A stretch of 64,000 nucleotides of DNA from Marinospirillum insulare DSM 21763 (GCF_000686905.1 NZ_JMLW01000001.1:124001-188000), one strand, 5' to 3'; shown: positions 50,685 through 61,375, counted from the first letter of the stretch. Program-made: numbers and translations. Notes: generated from the sequence alone by a model not told the origin.

Positions 50685-51202
50685 GTCAAATAAAAAAAGT
50701 AAACAAGCTGGCTGCCTTGTTATTAGTAAGCACTTTAACCAGTGTGTCTTATGTGTCAGCTGCTGAAGTGAGTATCGAAGTTAATTTGCCAGCCAGTGAA
50801 GGTTCGATGAATTATCGCCCTTACGTTGCCGTGTGGGTAGAAGATGAAAATGACCAAACCGTAAAAACTGTAGCTGTATGGCGTAAGGAAGCCGATTGGT
50901 TAAAAGACATGCGCCGCTGGTGGCGTAAAGCAGGGCGTTATGACCAAGGTGAATTAGACAGCGTAACGGGTGCAACGCGCCGTCCGGGTAAACATCAAGT
51001 AATTTGGGATGCGACTAATCAACAAGGCGAGGCAGTGCCTGCAGGTGACTACACCTTAAATATTGAAGCCTCCAGAGAACACGGCAGCCGTAGTTGGGTT
51101 CGCCAAACGATTACGCTTGGTGGAAAAAGCCAAAATGATCAAGTTTATACCACTAAGGCTGCTGAAGAATTGGGCAGCATGACCATAAAAGTTACTCAAT
51201 AA
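50681..51202 (+). CDS. DUF2271 exported protein
   Basis: A 173-residue protein with a signal peptide (hydrophobic part ending SVSYVSAAEV). The body is the DUF2271 pattern: RPYVAVWVEDENDQTVKT, then LDSVTGATRRPGKHQVIWD (key residues VAVWVED near 48, DSVTGATR near 92) and a flagellar-hook-cap-like GDYTLNIEASREHG. It follows the PepSY gene with 4-base overlap. In Fpv-type operons a gene of this kind occupies this place, but I cannot assign it to one Fpv letter. Confidence 0.8.
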   Translation: MSQIKKVNKLAALLLVSTLTSVSYVSAAEVSIEVNLPASEGSMNYRPYVAVWVEDENDQTVKTVAVWRKEADWLKDMRRWWRKAGRYDQGELDSVTGATRRPGKHQVIWDATNQQGEAVPAGDYTLNIEASREHGSRSWVRQTITLGGKSQNDQVYTTKAAEELGSMTIKVTQ

Positions 51203-51237
51203 AAAGCATGAGTAGTTATTAATTAAGGAGTTTCACC

Positions 51238-52050
51238 ATGAAAAAACGTCATTGGCTAGGCGCTGCAGCCTTGTCATTAGCTTTGTTAGCACCGAGTGTT
51301 CAAGCCCACCCTTTGTGGATGTTGCCCAGCGAATTTAACCTTTCCACTGAAGAATCTTTTTGGATAACGGTGGATGCCACCGCAGCGCATGGCGTGTTTA
51401 CTTTTGATAAACCGTTGGGGTTAGATAGCGTTAGCATTTATAAACCAAATGGCGACCGTCAACGCATGGGACCTTATTTTAAAGGCAAGCGCCGTAGTGT
51501 ATTTGATTTAGAAATTGATACTGACGGTACTTATAAAGTGGAATTAAGCACGCCCCAGCGTTATTTCACAACCTATGAAATAGGCTCACGCAATACTAAG
51601 CGCCGTATTTTTGCTAACAAGCAAGAAGCTGAAGTTCCTAAAGGCGCTAAAAATGTTAGGACCACCGCAGTGCAAACCCTATCTGCTTTTTATGTAACCC
51701 AAGGCGCACCCAGCAACAAGGTACTTGAAGCAACAGGCAAAGGTTTTGAATTGCACCCGTTAACCCACCCCAGCGATGTGGTAGCGAAAGAAAATACACG
51801 CTTTAAGTTTACTTTTGATGGTAAGCCCCTAGCTAATTTAGATGTGGAAATTACCCCCCACGGTACGGCATGGCGTGATTCACGTGACCAAATGAATTTA
51901 AAAACCGATAAAGAGGGTGTGGTTACTTTTAAACCAACAGTAGCAGGACCGCATTTGTTAATGACCAGTATGCGTAAAGCTATAGATAGCCCTTTGGCTG
52001 ATACGGCAGGGGTTAATTACCACCTAACTTTTGAAGTTTTATCCCAGTAA
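51238..52050 (+). CDS. DUF4198 periplasmic protein
   Basis: A 270-residue protein with signal peptide (AAALSLALLAPSVQAHPLW). The mature start HPLWMLP and the later VTFKPTVAGPHLL are typical of DUF4198, a family of metal-transport-linked periplasmic proteins. The N-terminal histidine may be a metal ligand. Third gene of the iron operon (35-bp gap, AAGGAG ribosome site). Confidence 0.82.
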   Translation: MKKRHWLGAAALSLALLAPSVQAHPLWMLPSEFNLSTEESFWITVDATAAHGVFTFDKPLGLDSVSIYKPNGDRQRMGPYFKGKRRSVFDLEIDTDGTYKVELSTPQRYFTTYEIGSRNTKRRIFANKQEAEVPKGAKNVRTTAVQTLSAFYVTQGAPSNKVLEATGKGFELHPLTHPSDVVAKENTRFKFTFDGKPLANLDVEITPHGTAWRDSRDQMNLKTDKEGVVTFKPTVAGPHLLMTSMRKAIDSPLADTAGVNYHLTFEVLSQ

Positions 52051-52090
52051 TCACTTTTGAGCTTATGTAATTAAATAAAGGATTCCCACT

Positions 52091-52399
52091 ATGACTAAAC
52101 AATTGATTCGTGCAGGCCTAGCGCTTTTGGCTATGGCTTCATTTTCAGCTTGGGCACATTATCCAGTAATGGACTGTAGCCGAGAGGGCGAAAAAATTGC
52201 ATGTCAGGTGGGTTTTAGCGATGGGACTCTAGCGCAAGGGCAAGAGGTAGTTATCTACTCTTATGACGATGAGGAGCTGGCACGAAGTGCTGCGGACGGT
52301 AGCTCCGTAGCTCGCTTCAACTGGCCTAAAGGTGAGTTTTATATTCAATTTGATGCTGGCCACGAAGATCCAGCTGAGTTTGATTATGTCGAATTCTAG
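52091..52399 (+). CDS. Small exported protein of the iron operon
   Basis: A 102-residue protein with a signal peptide ending FSAWAHYPVMDC. The mature part begins with a histidine and has two cysteines (C28 and C37). It ends in an acidic tail. Family not recognised with certainty; it may be the FpvJ-like member of the Fpv-type operon. Its end overlaps the next gene by 14 bases. Confidence 0.7.
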   Translation: MTKQLIRAGLALLAMASFSAWAHYPVMDCSREGEKIACQVGFSDGTLAQGQEVVIYSYDDEELARSAADGSSVARFNWPKGEFYIQFDAGHEDPAEFDYVEF

Positions 52400-52892
52400 C
52401 CTTAAAGCTGAAAAGGTAATCATAGAAGTCGTTCGCCCCGATGACGGTCGCCTAGAAAGTGTTTGGGTAACCTTATTTATACTTGGAGTTTTATTGTTGG
52501 GTGCATTAGGTATTTGGGCAAGGCAAACGCCTGCCCTACAAGATAACCCGTCGGCCAGTTTAAATACCCTAGAGCGTCAGTTGCTTTTGGAGTTATCCAT
52601 TGCTGCAGATGAAATTGAGTTTATGCAAAGCTTTTTAGACGGTGAATCATTAACTTTGGAGAGTTTAACTGAGCAGGCATTGTTGCCGGTATTTGCAGGA
52701 CAAACTTTGCAGGCTTGGCAAGCGATTGATCAAAACTGCTTTTTTTTATTGCAACCTAAAACAACCGCTGCTTTTGCATTGAGCTTGCCAAGGAATGCAC
52801 CTGCTAGAATTTTTTTTACACCTGAATTAATCGAGTTTCCAGATACTTGTAATCAACTAAGTAGCTGGCTACGAATGGATAATCTCCCATGA
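52386..52892 (+). CDS. DUF6162 single-pass membrane protein (FpvK-like)
   Basis: A 168-residue protein with one helix at about 28-46 (WVTLFILGVLLLGALGIW) and a periplasmic domain. DUF6162 proteins occur directly before metal-ABC binding-protein genes, and FpvK holds that place in the Pseudomonas operon. Start at the ATG at 52386 rather than the longer frame. It overlaps the binding-protein gene by four bases. Confidence 0.75.
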   Translation: MSNSSLKAEKVIIEVVRPDDGRLESVWVTLFILGVLLLGALGIWARQTPALQDNPSASLNTLERQLLLELSIAADEIEFMQSFLDGESLTLESLTEQALLPVFAGQTLQAWQAIDQNCFFLLQPKTTAAFALSLPRNAPARIFFTPELIEFPDTCNQLSSWLRMDNLP

Positions 52893-53785
52893 AACCTTTT
52901 TTTATACGCTTTATTAGCTGCTTAGCTTTAATAGTTTTACCTAGTTTAGTAGCTGCTAAGCCTTTAGTGGTGGGTATTACTTTACATCCTTATTATAGTT
53001 ATGCCGCACAAGTGGTAGGTGATAGAGCTACAGTCTTGCCTTTAATTGAAAGTGGCTTTAACCCGCATAATTATGAATTGCAGCCAGCAGATATTAAGCG
53101 TTTAAGTAGCATGGATGCGCTGGTCTTAAATGCGATAGGGCACGATGAGTTTGCGGTTCATGCCTTAGAAGGTTTGGATTTACCTAACTTAACTGTCATT
53201 AATGCCAATAAGGACGTACCACTACTTTCTTCTGGTGGTGGTAATACTAATTATAATCCACACAGTTTTGTGTCGATTGATGCTGCTATACGTCAGGTTT
53301 ACACCCTTGCTAAAGAGCTAGCAAAGCTAGACCCAGACAACGCCAGCTACTTCCAAAAAAATGCTTTGCGCTATGCCCGCGAATTACGCCAGTTAAAAAA
53401 CACCTATCGTAACCAATTGCTAGATGTAGACCTAAGCAGGGTGCGCATTGCAAGCACACATAACGCTTATGGCTACTTGTTACAGGAATTTGGTATCGGT
53501 GTGGATACGGTGATTGAGCCAGCCCACGGTGTTGAACCTAGCGCTAGTCAATTACAAGCGACCATTCAGCGCATTAACAATGCCAACATTCAGGTTTTGT
53601 TTACTGAGTTAGATATGGATAACCGTTATGTTGATGTTATTGAAGAAGCTACCGGGATTCAGATTTACCATTTTTCGCACATGACTTATGGCGAATATGA
53701 TGCTAACCAAGTGATGCGTGAAATGAAACATAACCTGTCTACACTGGTAGAAGCGCTAGCCCTTGCTGCTAAGGCCAATAGCTAA
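52889..53785 (+). CDS. Metal ABC transporter substrate-binding protein (ZnuA/FpvC-like)
   Basis: A 298-residue periplasmic protein with signal peptide (SCLALIVLPSLVAAKP). Cluster-9 metal-binding motifs are GFNPHNYEL, NPHSFVS, STHNAYGY and FTELDMDNRYVD, i.e. histidine, histidine, histidine and aspartate in the usual order. In Fpv-type operons this is FpvC, which receives iron after reduction. No His-rich loop as in ZnuA. It is coupled to the ATPase (TAATG). Confidence 0.88.
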   Translation: MKPFFIRFISCLALIVLPSLVAAKPLVVGITLHPYYSYAAQVVGDRATVLPLIESGFNPHNYELQPADIKRLSSMDALVLNAIGHDEFAVHALEGLDLPNLTVINANKDVPLLSSGGGNTNYNPHSFVSIDAAIRQVYTLAKELAKLDPDNASYFQKNALRYARELRQLKNTYRNQLLDVDLSRVRIASTHNAYGYLLQEFGIGVDTVIEPAHGVEPSASQLQATIQRINNANIQVLFTELDMDNRYVDVIEEATGIQIYHFSHMTYGEYDANQVMREMKHNLSTLVEALALAAKANS

Positions 53786-54450
53786 TGGGGCCTGCCATTG
53801 AATTAAAAGATGCAAGCCTAACCCTTAATGGTGTTGAGTTACTACCTAAAATCAATGCTTACTTTAACCCTGGTCAGTTACATGCGATTACGGGTGCTAA
53901 TGGTTCGGGCAAATCATCTTTAATAAAAATAATTTTAGGCTTGGCGGCTCACCAAGGCCAGGTTGAACGCCATTGGCAAGGAGCTGATCAAAGCGCTCAG
54001 GCTCAACAAATTGCTTATGTGCCGCAGCAAACGGCCTTTGAGGCTTCTTTACCTATAAGTGTGAAAGAGTTTTTGTTGGCTAGCCTAACTCGGCGACCCT
54101 TTTTTGCTTGGCAAAAAAAAGCTGATTTAAACCAAGTGCACGCTTTGCTACAAAGAGTCGGTATGCAAGATAAAGGACATTTACGCTTAGGCGAATTGTC
54201 GGGCGGTGAGCGTCAACGCTTATTGTTTGCTCAAGCCTTAGAGCGTAATGCTTTATTTTGGTGCTTAGATGAACCTATGACGGGTTTAGATCAGCAAGCT
54301 CAAGAGCTAATTAATAAGGAAATAATGGGTTTGCGTGAGCAGGGAGCAACTCTGTTAGTTATTCATCATGACCCAGACTGGGTTGCCCAATATGCCGACC
54401 AAGTTTGGTGTGTGGATAATGGCCTGTATATTCAAGGAGATCAGCCTTAA
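53785..54450 (+). CDS. Metal ABC transporter ATP-binding protein (FpvD-like)
   Basis: A 221-residue ABC ATPase: Walker A ITGANGSGKSSLI, signature LSGGERQRLLFAQAL, Walker B LFWCLDEPMTGLD, and the switch histidine in VIHHDPDW. It powers the permease coded next. One-base overlap with both neighbours. Confidence 0.93.
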   Translation: MGPAIELKDASLTLNGVELLPKINAYFNPGQLHAITGANGSGKSSLIKIILGLAAHQGQVERHWQGADQSAQAQQIAYVPQQTAFEASLPISVKEFLLASLTRRPFFAWQKKADLNQVHALLQRVGMQDKGHLRLGELSGGERQRLLFAQALERNALFWCLDEPMTGLDQQAQELINKEIMGLREQGATLLVIHHDPDWVAQYADQVWCVDNGLYIQGDQP

Positions 54451-55328
54451 TGGATGCTTTGCGTGAGCTGGTTTTTGGATTGCAGCAAGCAGGTTATCTG
54501 CCAGAAATGTTTCGCTATGGCTTTTTAACCAATGCGTTGGTTGCGTCTTTAATTGTAGGGCCGTTGTTGGGTGCTTTAGGGCCTTTAGTGGTAGTTAAGC
54601 GCTTAGCCTTTTTTTCTGAGGCAGTAGGGCATGGTGCTTTAACTGGTGTGGCTTTAGGGATTTTGCTAGGTGAACCTGCCACCCAACCTTTGGCAGCTTT
54701 GTTTGCTTTTTGTGTGGTATTTGCGGTTTTACTTCACTGGATTAAAAGCCGCACCCAAATTCCTTACGATGCTTTAGTTGGTGTTTTCTTGGCTTTTGCT
54801 ATCGCTCTGGGTGCTTCCTTGCTTTTATATGTAGCAAAAAAAGTGAACGTACATATTTTAGAAAACGTGCTCTTTGGCTCAATTCTTACCGTAAAAGACC
54901 AAGACCTCTTGGTTATGTTTATTCTAGCGCTGGTGTGTATTGTACTGATGGCTTTCAGTGGTAATCGTGCTTTGATTAGCAGCCTAGTGCCTGATTTAGC
55001 TAAGGTTCGGGGTATTAAAGTACGTTTTTATGACTATGTTTTTGTATTGCTGATTGCTCTAATTACTGTTGCGTCGGTAAAAATAATTGGCTCTATTTTA
55101 GTGGGCGCGTTATTGCTTGTTCCTGCTGCTTCCGCTCGAATGATTAGCCGCACAGGGCGAGAGTTCTTCTGGATATCCATTCTTTTTGCCACGCTTAGCT
55201 GTTTACTAGGAATTATATTACCCATGGCAGGTGCGTTACCTATACCTTCAGGTGCAGCGATAGTGCTGGTGGCCTCTAGTGGGTTTGTTATTTCTTTAAT
55301 TATACGTCGTTGGAGGTCGCTGGTATGA
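54450..55328 (+). CDS. Metal ABC transporter permease (FpvE-like)
   Basis: A 292-residue protein with about eight membrane helices and the ABC-3 family pattern: FLTNALVASLIVGPLLGALG, FFSEAVGHGALTGVALG and IIGSILVGALLLVPAASAR (key residues SEAVGHGALTG near 61). It is the inner-membrane channel for Fe/Mn/Zn. Overlaps the second binding protein by four bases. Confidence 0.92.
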   Translation: MDALRELVFGLQQAGYLPEMFRYGFLTNALVASLIVGPLLGALGPLVVVKRLAFFSEAVGHGALTGVALGILLGEPATQPLAALFAFCVVFAVLLHWIKSRTQIPYDALVGVFLAFAIALGASLLLYVAKKVNVHILENVLFGSILTVKDQDLLVMFILALVCIVLMAFSGNRALISSLVPDLAKVRGIKVRFYDYVFVLLIALITVASVKIIGSILVGALLLVPAASARMISRTGREFFWISILFATLSCLLGIILPMAGALPIPSGAAIVLVASSGFVISLIIRRWRSLV

Positions 55329-56122
55329 AGTTAAAGTCTAAACTATTGGTGGTTATTGCATCTTTATTGATTCTCACTGCCTGTTCAGTTAATCAGCAAA
55401 CTGCCACTACCCAGCCCAGTGTTACTACAGCGACCCCTGTCACCCATTTAATTGCTAGCGCTTTATTGGCAGATACCCAGGTAGAAGTTAATTATTTACC
55501 ACCTAAGCGTTTACCCATTAACCGTATTCCAGCTTGGTTGAATCGAGTAGGAGCTAACGAGTTAACTACTAGTGAGGCAGTATTAACTTTGGAGTCTGTA
55601 TTACCTGACTTAGCGATTTTTCCCTTGTTGCGCCAAAAAAATATTCGCTTAGTGGCCATAGACTTAGCTAAAGAAATTGCTCCGGGTGGTGCAGGCATCA
55701 GCCAGCGTCAAGGAATTAGCGAACCTGAATATTTTTGGTTAGATAGTAACAATCTGCTGTTAATGATTAACATTGCAGCCAAAGATTTAACCCGTTTATG
55801 GCCCAACTATGCAGAACAAATAAGTCAAAATCGTCAGCAAACTCTACGCCAAGTACAGCAAATGGCTTTAGTGGTTGATGAGCTTTTATTCACTTACCAA
55901 ATTAACTCGCTAGCTTTAACCGATGCAAAGCTAATGCCTTTAGCCCAAGCAACAGCCTTGCCTTTAGTTGAATTAGACAATGCAGATTTAGTTATAGCTA
56001 GCCGAGCTAACCCTAGCCAAAAAACTTGGGTGGTAGATCCTTTAACCCGCCCTAAAGTAGATAGTTTAGAAGCTTGGTTGGAAGCATTAAAAGTTAGTTT
56101 GCAATCCGCCTTAAAAGAATAA
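55325..56122 (+). CDS. Second substrate-binding-type lipoprotein of the metal ABC operon (FpvF-like)
   Basis: A 265-residue protein with a lipoprotein signal, LLILTACSVNQQ (lipobox LTAC). The body is distantly like metal-binding ABC proteins but lacks the clear histidine set. The presence of a second, divergent binding protein after the permease is the hallmark of the fpvCDEF layout. The start is the ATGA overlap at 55325. Its 3' end overlaps the convergent methyltransferase gene by 29 bp. Confidence 0.75.
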   Translation: MKLKSKLLVVIASLLILTACSVNQQTATTQPSVTTATPVTHLIASALLADTQVEVNYLPPKRLPINRIPAWLNRVGANELTTSEAVLTLESVLPDLAIFPLLRQKNIRLVAIDLAKEIAPGGAGISQRQGISEPEYFWLDSNNLLLMINIAAKDLTRLWPNYAEQISQNRQQTLRQVQQMALVVDELLFTYQINSLALTDAKLMPLAQATALPLVELDNADLVIASRANPSQKTWVVDPLTRPKVDSLEAWLEALKVSLQSALKE

Positions 56123-56768
56123 CATCTTTGCTGAGGTAAACTTGTTCGAGTTGCCAATGCTTAGCTAGCCAGTTAAAACAAACTTCACTAAAAAAACTAA
56201 TGTGGGTAGGGTCTACTAGGTAACGCCAGGTTTGAAAGGCTACCAAGCTAGTTGGGCGTTGAGTCATAATGCCCAAAACCCCTTGGGGCTTTAAGCAGCT
56301 AACTAACTGGCTTATTACTGCTGCGGGTTGGGCTAGGTGTTCAAATACTTCAGTGCTAACAATAAAATCATATTGCTCTTGCAGCTTGGTAGGGTGGTTA
56401 GCAAAATAAAGGTCATAGTTAGTGCAGCAAATCCCTGCCTCTTCAAACATCAGCGAGAGTGTTGGTCCAGGGCCGCAGCCAAAATCTAGGCCTTTGATCT
56501 TGTCTTTAGGTTTATTTAATAAAGCTAACTGCTGCAACATTGGTTGCTTCATGCGGTCTAAAAATTTCCGATAGCCAAGGTCATTAGGATTGTTTTCATG
56601 TTGCTGGTATATAGCTATTTCAGCAAGTTTATCCCAATGAAAGCTAGGTGGCACAAAAATCAGGTCGCAGACTTCGCAACAATGGTACTCACGCCCTAGC
56701 AAGGGTTTATGGGTTTGGGTGTGCCATAAGTGAGTTGAGTTTGAGTGGCACAAGGGGCAAGGCAGCAC
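56094..56768 (-). CDS. Class I SAM methyltransferase with N-terminal zinc ribbon
   Basis: A 224-residue protein. The N-terminus has two CxxC-type pairs (CPLC at 4-7 and CCEVC at 30-34) for a zinc ribbon. The SAM motif is GLDFGCGPGPTLS (near 94-105) and VSTEVFEHL follows. It belongs to the group sometimes annotated as 2-polyprenyl-3-methyl-like methyltransferases with a ribbon. Substrate unknown. Convergent with the lipoprotein gene. Confidence 0.82.
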   Translation of the reverse strand: MLPCPLCHSNSTHLWHTQTHKPLLGREYHCCEVCDLIFVPPSFHWDKLAEIAIYQQHENNPNDLGYRKFLDRMKQPMLQQLALLNKPKDKIKGLDFGCGPGPTLSLMFEEAGICCTNYDLYFANHPTKLQEQYDFIVSTEVFEHLAQPAAVISQLVSCLKPQGVLGIMTQRPTSLVAFQTWRYLVDPTHISFFSEVCFNWLAKHWQLEQVYLSKDVILLRRIAN

Positions 56769-56842
56769 TAAATAATTTCCTGAATTAGATTAGACTGTTC
56801 AGTTTACAGGAATAAGCAGGCGTTAGAGGAAAATCCAGCATT

Positions 56843-57994
56843 ATGGCGCGTTCAAAAAATAAGAAGTGGGTGGTTGTTAGTATAATTTTATTGCTGCTAG
56901 CCATACTTGCTGTTGCTTGGTGGTATTTGAATAGTAATGAAGACGAAAAGCGCTTGCCTACAGCTAAGGTGATGCGTGGTAATTTACAAGAATTAGTCAC
57001 CGCAACGGGTACGCTCAATCCTAAAAATTATGTTGATGTGGGTGCGCAAATTTCTGGGCAGCTAGTTCATTTGCATGTGGAAGTTGGAACAGAAGTTGTA
57101 GCGGGTCAGTTATTAGCAGAAATTGATGCGCGTGTTTTAGAAGCCAATGTTGCCGCTAGTCGTGCACAATTACGAGCGCAGGCGGCGCAGCTTAAAGACC
57201 GTAAAGCTCAGTTAAAATTAGCAGGCCAGCATTTTCAGCGCCAAAAAATGTTGCGTAAAGATGAAGCTGTTACCGAAGAAACCCTGCAACAGGCTGAAGC
57301 TAGCTTTATTTCCTCTCAAGCCCAAGTCGAACAGTTAGAAGCACAAATAGAACAAAACCAATCTTCTTTAGCTGCCGATGAAGCTAACCTTGAATACGCA
57401 CGTATTCTGGCTCCCATAAGCGGTACCGTGGTTTCTATTAATGCGCGTCAAGGGCAAACCTTAAATGCTAATCAGCAAGCTCCCGTTATTTTACAAATTG
57501 CCGACCTAACCAAAATGCGTGTAGAAACTCAGGTTTCTGAAGCGGACATTAGTCGTTTGAATGTAGGCATGTCAGCTTATTTTACAACCTTAGGTAGTCG
57601 TGGTCAGCGTTGGCAAGGCGAATTGTTGCGTATAGAGCCAACCCCCACAGTTGAAAACAATGTAGTGCTTTATAATGCACCTTTTGATGTAGACAACCCT
57701 AGCAATCAACTTTTGCCGCAGATGACTGCTCAGGTGTTTTTTGTAGTAGCAGAAGCAAAAGACACTTTGTTAGTGCCTAGCGCGGCTTTGCAGCCTTTAA
57801 ATAACAAGCGTTATCAAGCTACCGTTTTACATGATGATGGCCACCAAGAAGTTAGGCAGGTAACCCTAGGGGTTAATGATCGGATTCAAGCTGAAGTAGT
57901 AGAAGGTTTAAATGAAGGTGAAACCCTTTTACTGCAAACGGGGGCAGCTTCTAAAAAACCGAGTGCTAGCTCTATGCGGGGAATGATGCGTTAA
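56843..57994 (+). CDS. macA: Efflux periplasmic adaptor (MacA/PvdR-like)
   Basis: A 383-residue membrane-fusion protein: an N-terminal anchor helix ([19 protein letters not shown]), biotinyl-lipoyl halves ([34 protein letters not shown]), a coiled hairpin (95-175) and beta-barrel. It links the MacB pump to the outer-membrane tube. Its place near an Fpv-like operon makes PvdR, which exports used pyoverdine, the closest functional model. GAGGAAAA upstream of the ATG. Confidence 0.88.
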   Translation: MARSKNKKWVVVSIILLLLAILAVAWWYLNSNEDEKRLPTAKVMRGNLQELVTATGTLNPKNYVDVGAQISGQLVHLHVEVGTEVVAGQLLAEIDARVLEANVAASRAQLRAQAAQLKDRKAQLKLAGQHFQRQKMLRKDEAVTEETLQQAEASFISSQAQVEQLEAQIEQNQSSLAADEANLEYARILAPISGTVVSINARQGQTLNANQQAPVILQIADLTKMRVETQVSEADISRLNVGMSAYFTTLGSRGQRWQGELLRIEPTPTVENNVVLYNAPFDVDNPSNQLLPQMTAQVFFVVAEAKDTLLVPSAALQPLNNKRYQATVLHDDGHQEVRQVTLGVNDRIQAEVVEGLNEGETLLLQTGAASKKPSASSMRGMMR

Positions 57995-59946
57995 TGGAAA
58001 AGCAGGAGCAAAAAGCTACACCTTTAATTCGGCTAGACAATATTACCCGCAGCTTTAGCAACGGCGATCAAACCTTGCAGGTGTTAAAGGGAATTGACCT
58101 AACCATTAATGAAGGTGAATTTGTTGCCATAATCGGCAGCTCTGGCTCGGGCAAAACTACCCTAATGAACCTCTTGGGTTGTTTAGATAGACCAAGTTCG
58201 GGTGACTATTATTTCCGTGGCCAGCTAGTTAACCAACTAACCAAAGATGAATTAGCCCACCTGCGCCGTGATGCTTTTGGTTTTGTTTTCCAAAGTTATA
58301 ATTTATTGCCTGGCACGCCGGCTGTTAATAATGTGGAATTACCCGCGATTTATGCAGGGCAACCACCAGCCATACGCCGCACCCGAGCTTTAGAGCTACT
58401 AGCCAAATTAGGTTTAAGTGACCGAACCGACCATTTACCAGGGCAGTTATCGGGTGGTCAACAACAGCGGGTTTCTATTGCTAGGGCTTTAATGAATGGT
58501 GGGCAAATCATTCTAGCCGATGAACCCACCGGCGCGTTAGATAGTAAAAGTGGTATAGAAGTTATGCAGCTTTTAAAAGAGCTATCAGCTCAAGGGCATA
58601 CTTTATTGCTGATTACCCATGACCCTGAAGTTGCTGCCCATGCTGACCGTATCATTGAAATTCGTGATGGCGAAATTGTTAGTGATCAAAAATCTGCAGC
58701 AGTAGACAATCCTAAAGCCCGTTTACCTTTACCCGAAGCAGCAAAAGAACAACCTCTTATTGATATTTGGGAATCCACTAAAGCCGCCTTTACAGCCCTG
58801 CATCGCAACCTATTCCGTACTCTTTTAACTCTATTAGGCATAGTGATAGGTGTAGCCTCGGTGATTGCTATGTTGGCCATTGGTGATGGTGCCAAAAACG
58901 AAATTGTTGAGCGTATTAGCTCTTTAGGTAGCAACTTATTATTAGTGCGCCCGGGTGCGCCTAACCAACGGGGCCGCTGGAGCATTGCCACGCTAGTGCC
59001 AGAAGATGTGCAAGCAATCAATTTAGAAGTACCTAATTTAATTGCTGCCATTCCAGAGTTAACGGGGACTAAAACTATTCGTTACGGTAACCGAGATAAA
59101 AGCACTGGCATGAATGCAACCTCGGCCTCTTTTCCTTTAGTTAGGCAATGGCCAGTTGCTGAAGGTGTGTTTTTTAGCCAAGAAGATGAAGACCTCTATG
59201 CCACGGTTGCGGTGCTAGGTAAAAGCGTAGCAGATGATTTATTTGGTAAGCAATCGCCCTTGGGTGAGTACGTTATGGCTGGCGGTACTTTGTTGCAGGT
59301 GATAGGGGTTATGAGTGAGCGCGGTGCTTCGCCTATGGGGCAGGACCAAGATGATGTGGTGTTTATACCCTATACCACTGGCAGCTTACGTATTTTTGGG
59401 CAGCGTTTTTTACGTAACGTAACCGTAGCGGTAGACGATGTTAGCCAAATGGACTTAACCCAAGATAAAATTTTTGAATTAATGTTAGCCCGCCACGGTG
59501 TTGAAGATTTTCAAATTCGTAATATGGCTTCTTTAATAGATAATGTCACCGCTACGCAAAATACCTTCACGCTTTTATTAGGCTCAGTTGCGGCTATTTC
59601 ATTACTGGTGGGTGGTGTGGGGGTTATGAATATTATGCTGGTGTCGGTGAATGAACGCACCCGAGAAATAGGTATACGTTTGGCGACAGGTGCACGCACA
59701 CGTAATATTTTGCAACAGTTCTTAATTGAAGCTTTAACCATTTCAGCTTTTGGTGGTGTGTTAGGTGTAGTTATAGGTTTAAGTACCGCTTGGTTAGTGG
59801 GTTATTTAGGTACGGCAGTTTACTTTTCAGTTTTTCCTGTGGTGTTAGCTTTTAGCTGTGCTTTTGCTACAGGGCTTATTTTTGGATTTCTACCCGCACG
59901 CAAAGCGGCGCATTTAGATCCTGTTAAAGCTTTGTCTTCGGAGTAG
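57994..59946 (+). CDS. macB: MacB-family ABC transporter, ATPase-permease fusion (PvdT-like)
   Basis: A 650-residue protein: ATPase first (Walker [14 protein letters not shown], signature [15 protein letters not shown], Walker [15 protein letters not shown]), then four membrane helices, one near 280 and three at about 525-645, around a large periplasmic domain. [16 protein letters not shown] and the end [19 protein letters not shown] are MacB signatures. Coupled to the adaptor (TAATG). Likely exports a siderophore or other substrate from the periplasm. Confidence 0.92.
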   Translation: MEKQEQKATPLIRLDNITRSFSNGDQTLQVLKGIDLTINEGEFVAIIGSSGSGKTTLMNLLGCLDRPSSGDYYFRGQLVNQLTKDELAHLRRDAFGFVFQSYNLLPGTPAVNNVELPAIYAGQPPAIRRTRALELLAKLGLSDRTDHLPGQLSGGQQQRVSIARALMNGGQIILADEPTGALDSKSGIEVMQLLKELSAQGHTLLLITHDPEVAAHADRIIEIRDGEIVSDQKSAAVDNPKARLPLPEAAKEQPLIDIWESTKAAFTALHRNLFRTLLTLLGIVIGVASVIAMLAIGDGAKNEIVERISSLGSNLLLVRPGAPNQRGRWSIATLVPEDVQAINLEVPNLIAAIPELTGTKTIRYGNRDKSTGMNATSASFPLVRQWPVAEGVFFSQEDEDLYATVAVLGKSVADDLFGKQSPLGEYVMAGGTLLQVIGVMSERGASPMGQDQDDVVFIPYTTGSLRIFGQRFLRNVTVAVDDVSQMDLTQDKIFELMLARHGVEDFQIRNMASLIDNVTATQNTFTLLLGSVAAISLLVGGVGVMNIMLVSVNERTREIGIRLATGARTRNILQQFLIEALTISAFGGVLGVVIGLSTAWLVGYLGTAVYFSVFPVVLAFSCAFATGLIFGFLPARKAAHLDPVKALSSE

Positions 59947-59951
59947 CGGTA

Positions 59952-61358
59952 ATGCTGTTTTGGTTTATAAAAAAAATACGCATTCTATTTATCTTCAGCT
60001 TAAGTCTGGGGTTGTTAGTTGGCTGTGGATATAACCCCAAGCATGAAACCCTACCCGTAGAATTAAGTGAAGAATGGCAGGCGGCAGAAGAAGCAACCCT
60101 AGAATATACCGCAGCTAATAGTGATTGGTGGCGCTCGTTTCAATCCCCTGATCTCAATAAGTTAATTGCTAGAGCTTTAGAAAACAGCCCAGATTTACAA
60201 ATGGCTCAACAGCGAATTTTGCAGGCAGAAGCCCAGTTGGGCGTTACCCGTGCCAATGCTTTGCCACATTTAGATGCTAGTTTGGGCGGGTCTTTAGGCT
60301 CTAGTAAAAAGAGTGGCGAATCTGCAAGCTCTAGCAAGTCATCTAACCTAGGTTTAAGCACCAGCTACGAAATAGACTTATGGGGTCGGGTTGCCGCTGA
60401 GCGTGCAGCCAGTGAAGCCACCCTAGCCAGTAAAGTGTATGACTGGCACGCCACCCGTTTAACCTTAACAGCAGCAGTAGCCAGTGGTTGGTTTAACTGG
60501 TTAGTCGCGGATGGCCAACAGCGCAATGCTGTTTGGTATTTGCAAGCGGCTGAGCAGCAATTAGCATTTATTGAAGCAGGTTATAAACGTGGCAGCGCTA
60601 CACGGGTTGAACTTGCCAGACAGCGCAAGCAGGTGCTAACTAGACAAGCCAATTTAAAAAAGTTAACTCACCAAAAGCTACAAGCTAACCATGCTTTAGC
60701 CTTGCTCTTGGGTGAATCTCCGCAGCAATTTAAACCGCCTGAAGCTCAGCTAATGAGGTTAACTATTCCACGCCCCAACCCAGGCTTACCTACTGATATT
60801 TTAAGTCGTAGACCAGATTTAGCCCGCGAAGAAGCACAACTAAAAGCAGTAGAAGCTAATGTGGAAGTGGCTAGAAAAGCCATTTATCCCAGCCTTAATT
60901 TGAATGCCTCGGCTAGGTTAGCCAGTGACAATTTTAGCTTTAGCGACCCAACGCAAAACCTTAGTTTAGGTGCCAACCTGGTACAAAGTATTTTTGATTT
61001 TGGTAAACGTCGCCGCCAAATAGAATTAAGCGAAGCGAGGCAACAAGAAATGTTATTAAGCTATTATAAAACTGTTTTAACCGCTTTAGCTGAAGTGGAA
61101 GATGCTCTTAGTAATGAACAGCTAACCCGGGAACTAGAAATTCAGCAACAAAAACTGATAGAAGAAAACCGTTTAATTGCGACTAATACTGAACGCCTAT
61201 ACAAGGCAGGTGCAGAAAAGCTAACCAACCTGCTAGATGCCCAACTAGATGAATTAAAAGCTGAAGACCAGTTGCTAGAGCTTTATCAAAACCGCCTAAA
61301 TGCCAGCTTAAGTTTGTATAAGGTGTTAGGTGGTGGTTGGAAAGCAGAAATAAACTAG
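59952..61358 (+). CDS. Outer-membrane efflux lipoprotein (NodT/OpmQ-like)
   Basis: A 468-residue TolC-type protein of the lipid-anchored NodT group. Lipobox GLLVGCGYN. Then WWRSFQSPDLNKLIARALENSPDL and SRRPDLAREEAQLKAVEANV (key residues RRPDLA near 282). Two repeats of the efflux domain. It completes a MacAB-OMP trio in the order of pvdR-pvdT-opmQ. GGAG upstream. Confidence 0.88.
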   Translation: MLFWFIKKIRILFIFSLSLGLLVGCGYNPKHETLPVELSEEWQAAEEATLEYTAANSDWWRSFQSPDLNKLIARALENSPDLQMAQQRILQAEAQLGVTRANALPHLDASLGGSLGSSKKSGESASSSKSSNLGLSTSYEIDLWGRVAAERAASEATLASKVYDWHATRLTLTAAVASGWFNWLVADGQQRNAVWYLQAAEQQLAFIEAGYKRGSATRVELARQRKQVLTRQANLKKLTHQKLQANHALALLLGESPQQFKPPEAQLMRLTIPRPNPGLPTDILSRRPDLAREEAQLKAVEANVEVARKAIYPSLNLNASARLASDNFSFSDPTQNLSLGANLVQSIFDFGKRRRQIELSEARQQEMLLSYYKTVLTALAEVEDALSNEQLTRELEIQQQKLIEENRLIATNTERLYKAGAEKLTNLLDAQLDELKAEDQLLELYQNRLNASLSLYKVLGGGWKAEIN

Positions 61359-61375
61359 CAGCGTTTTCAAATATC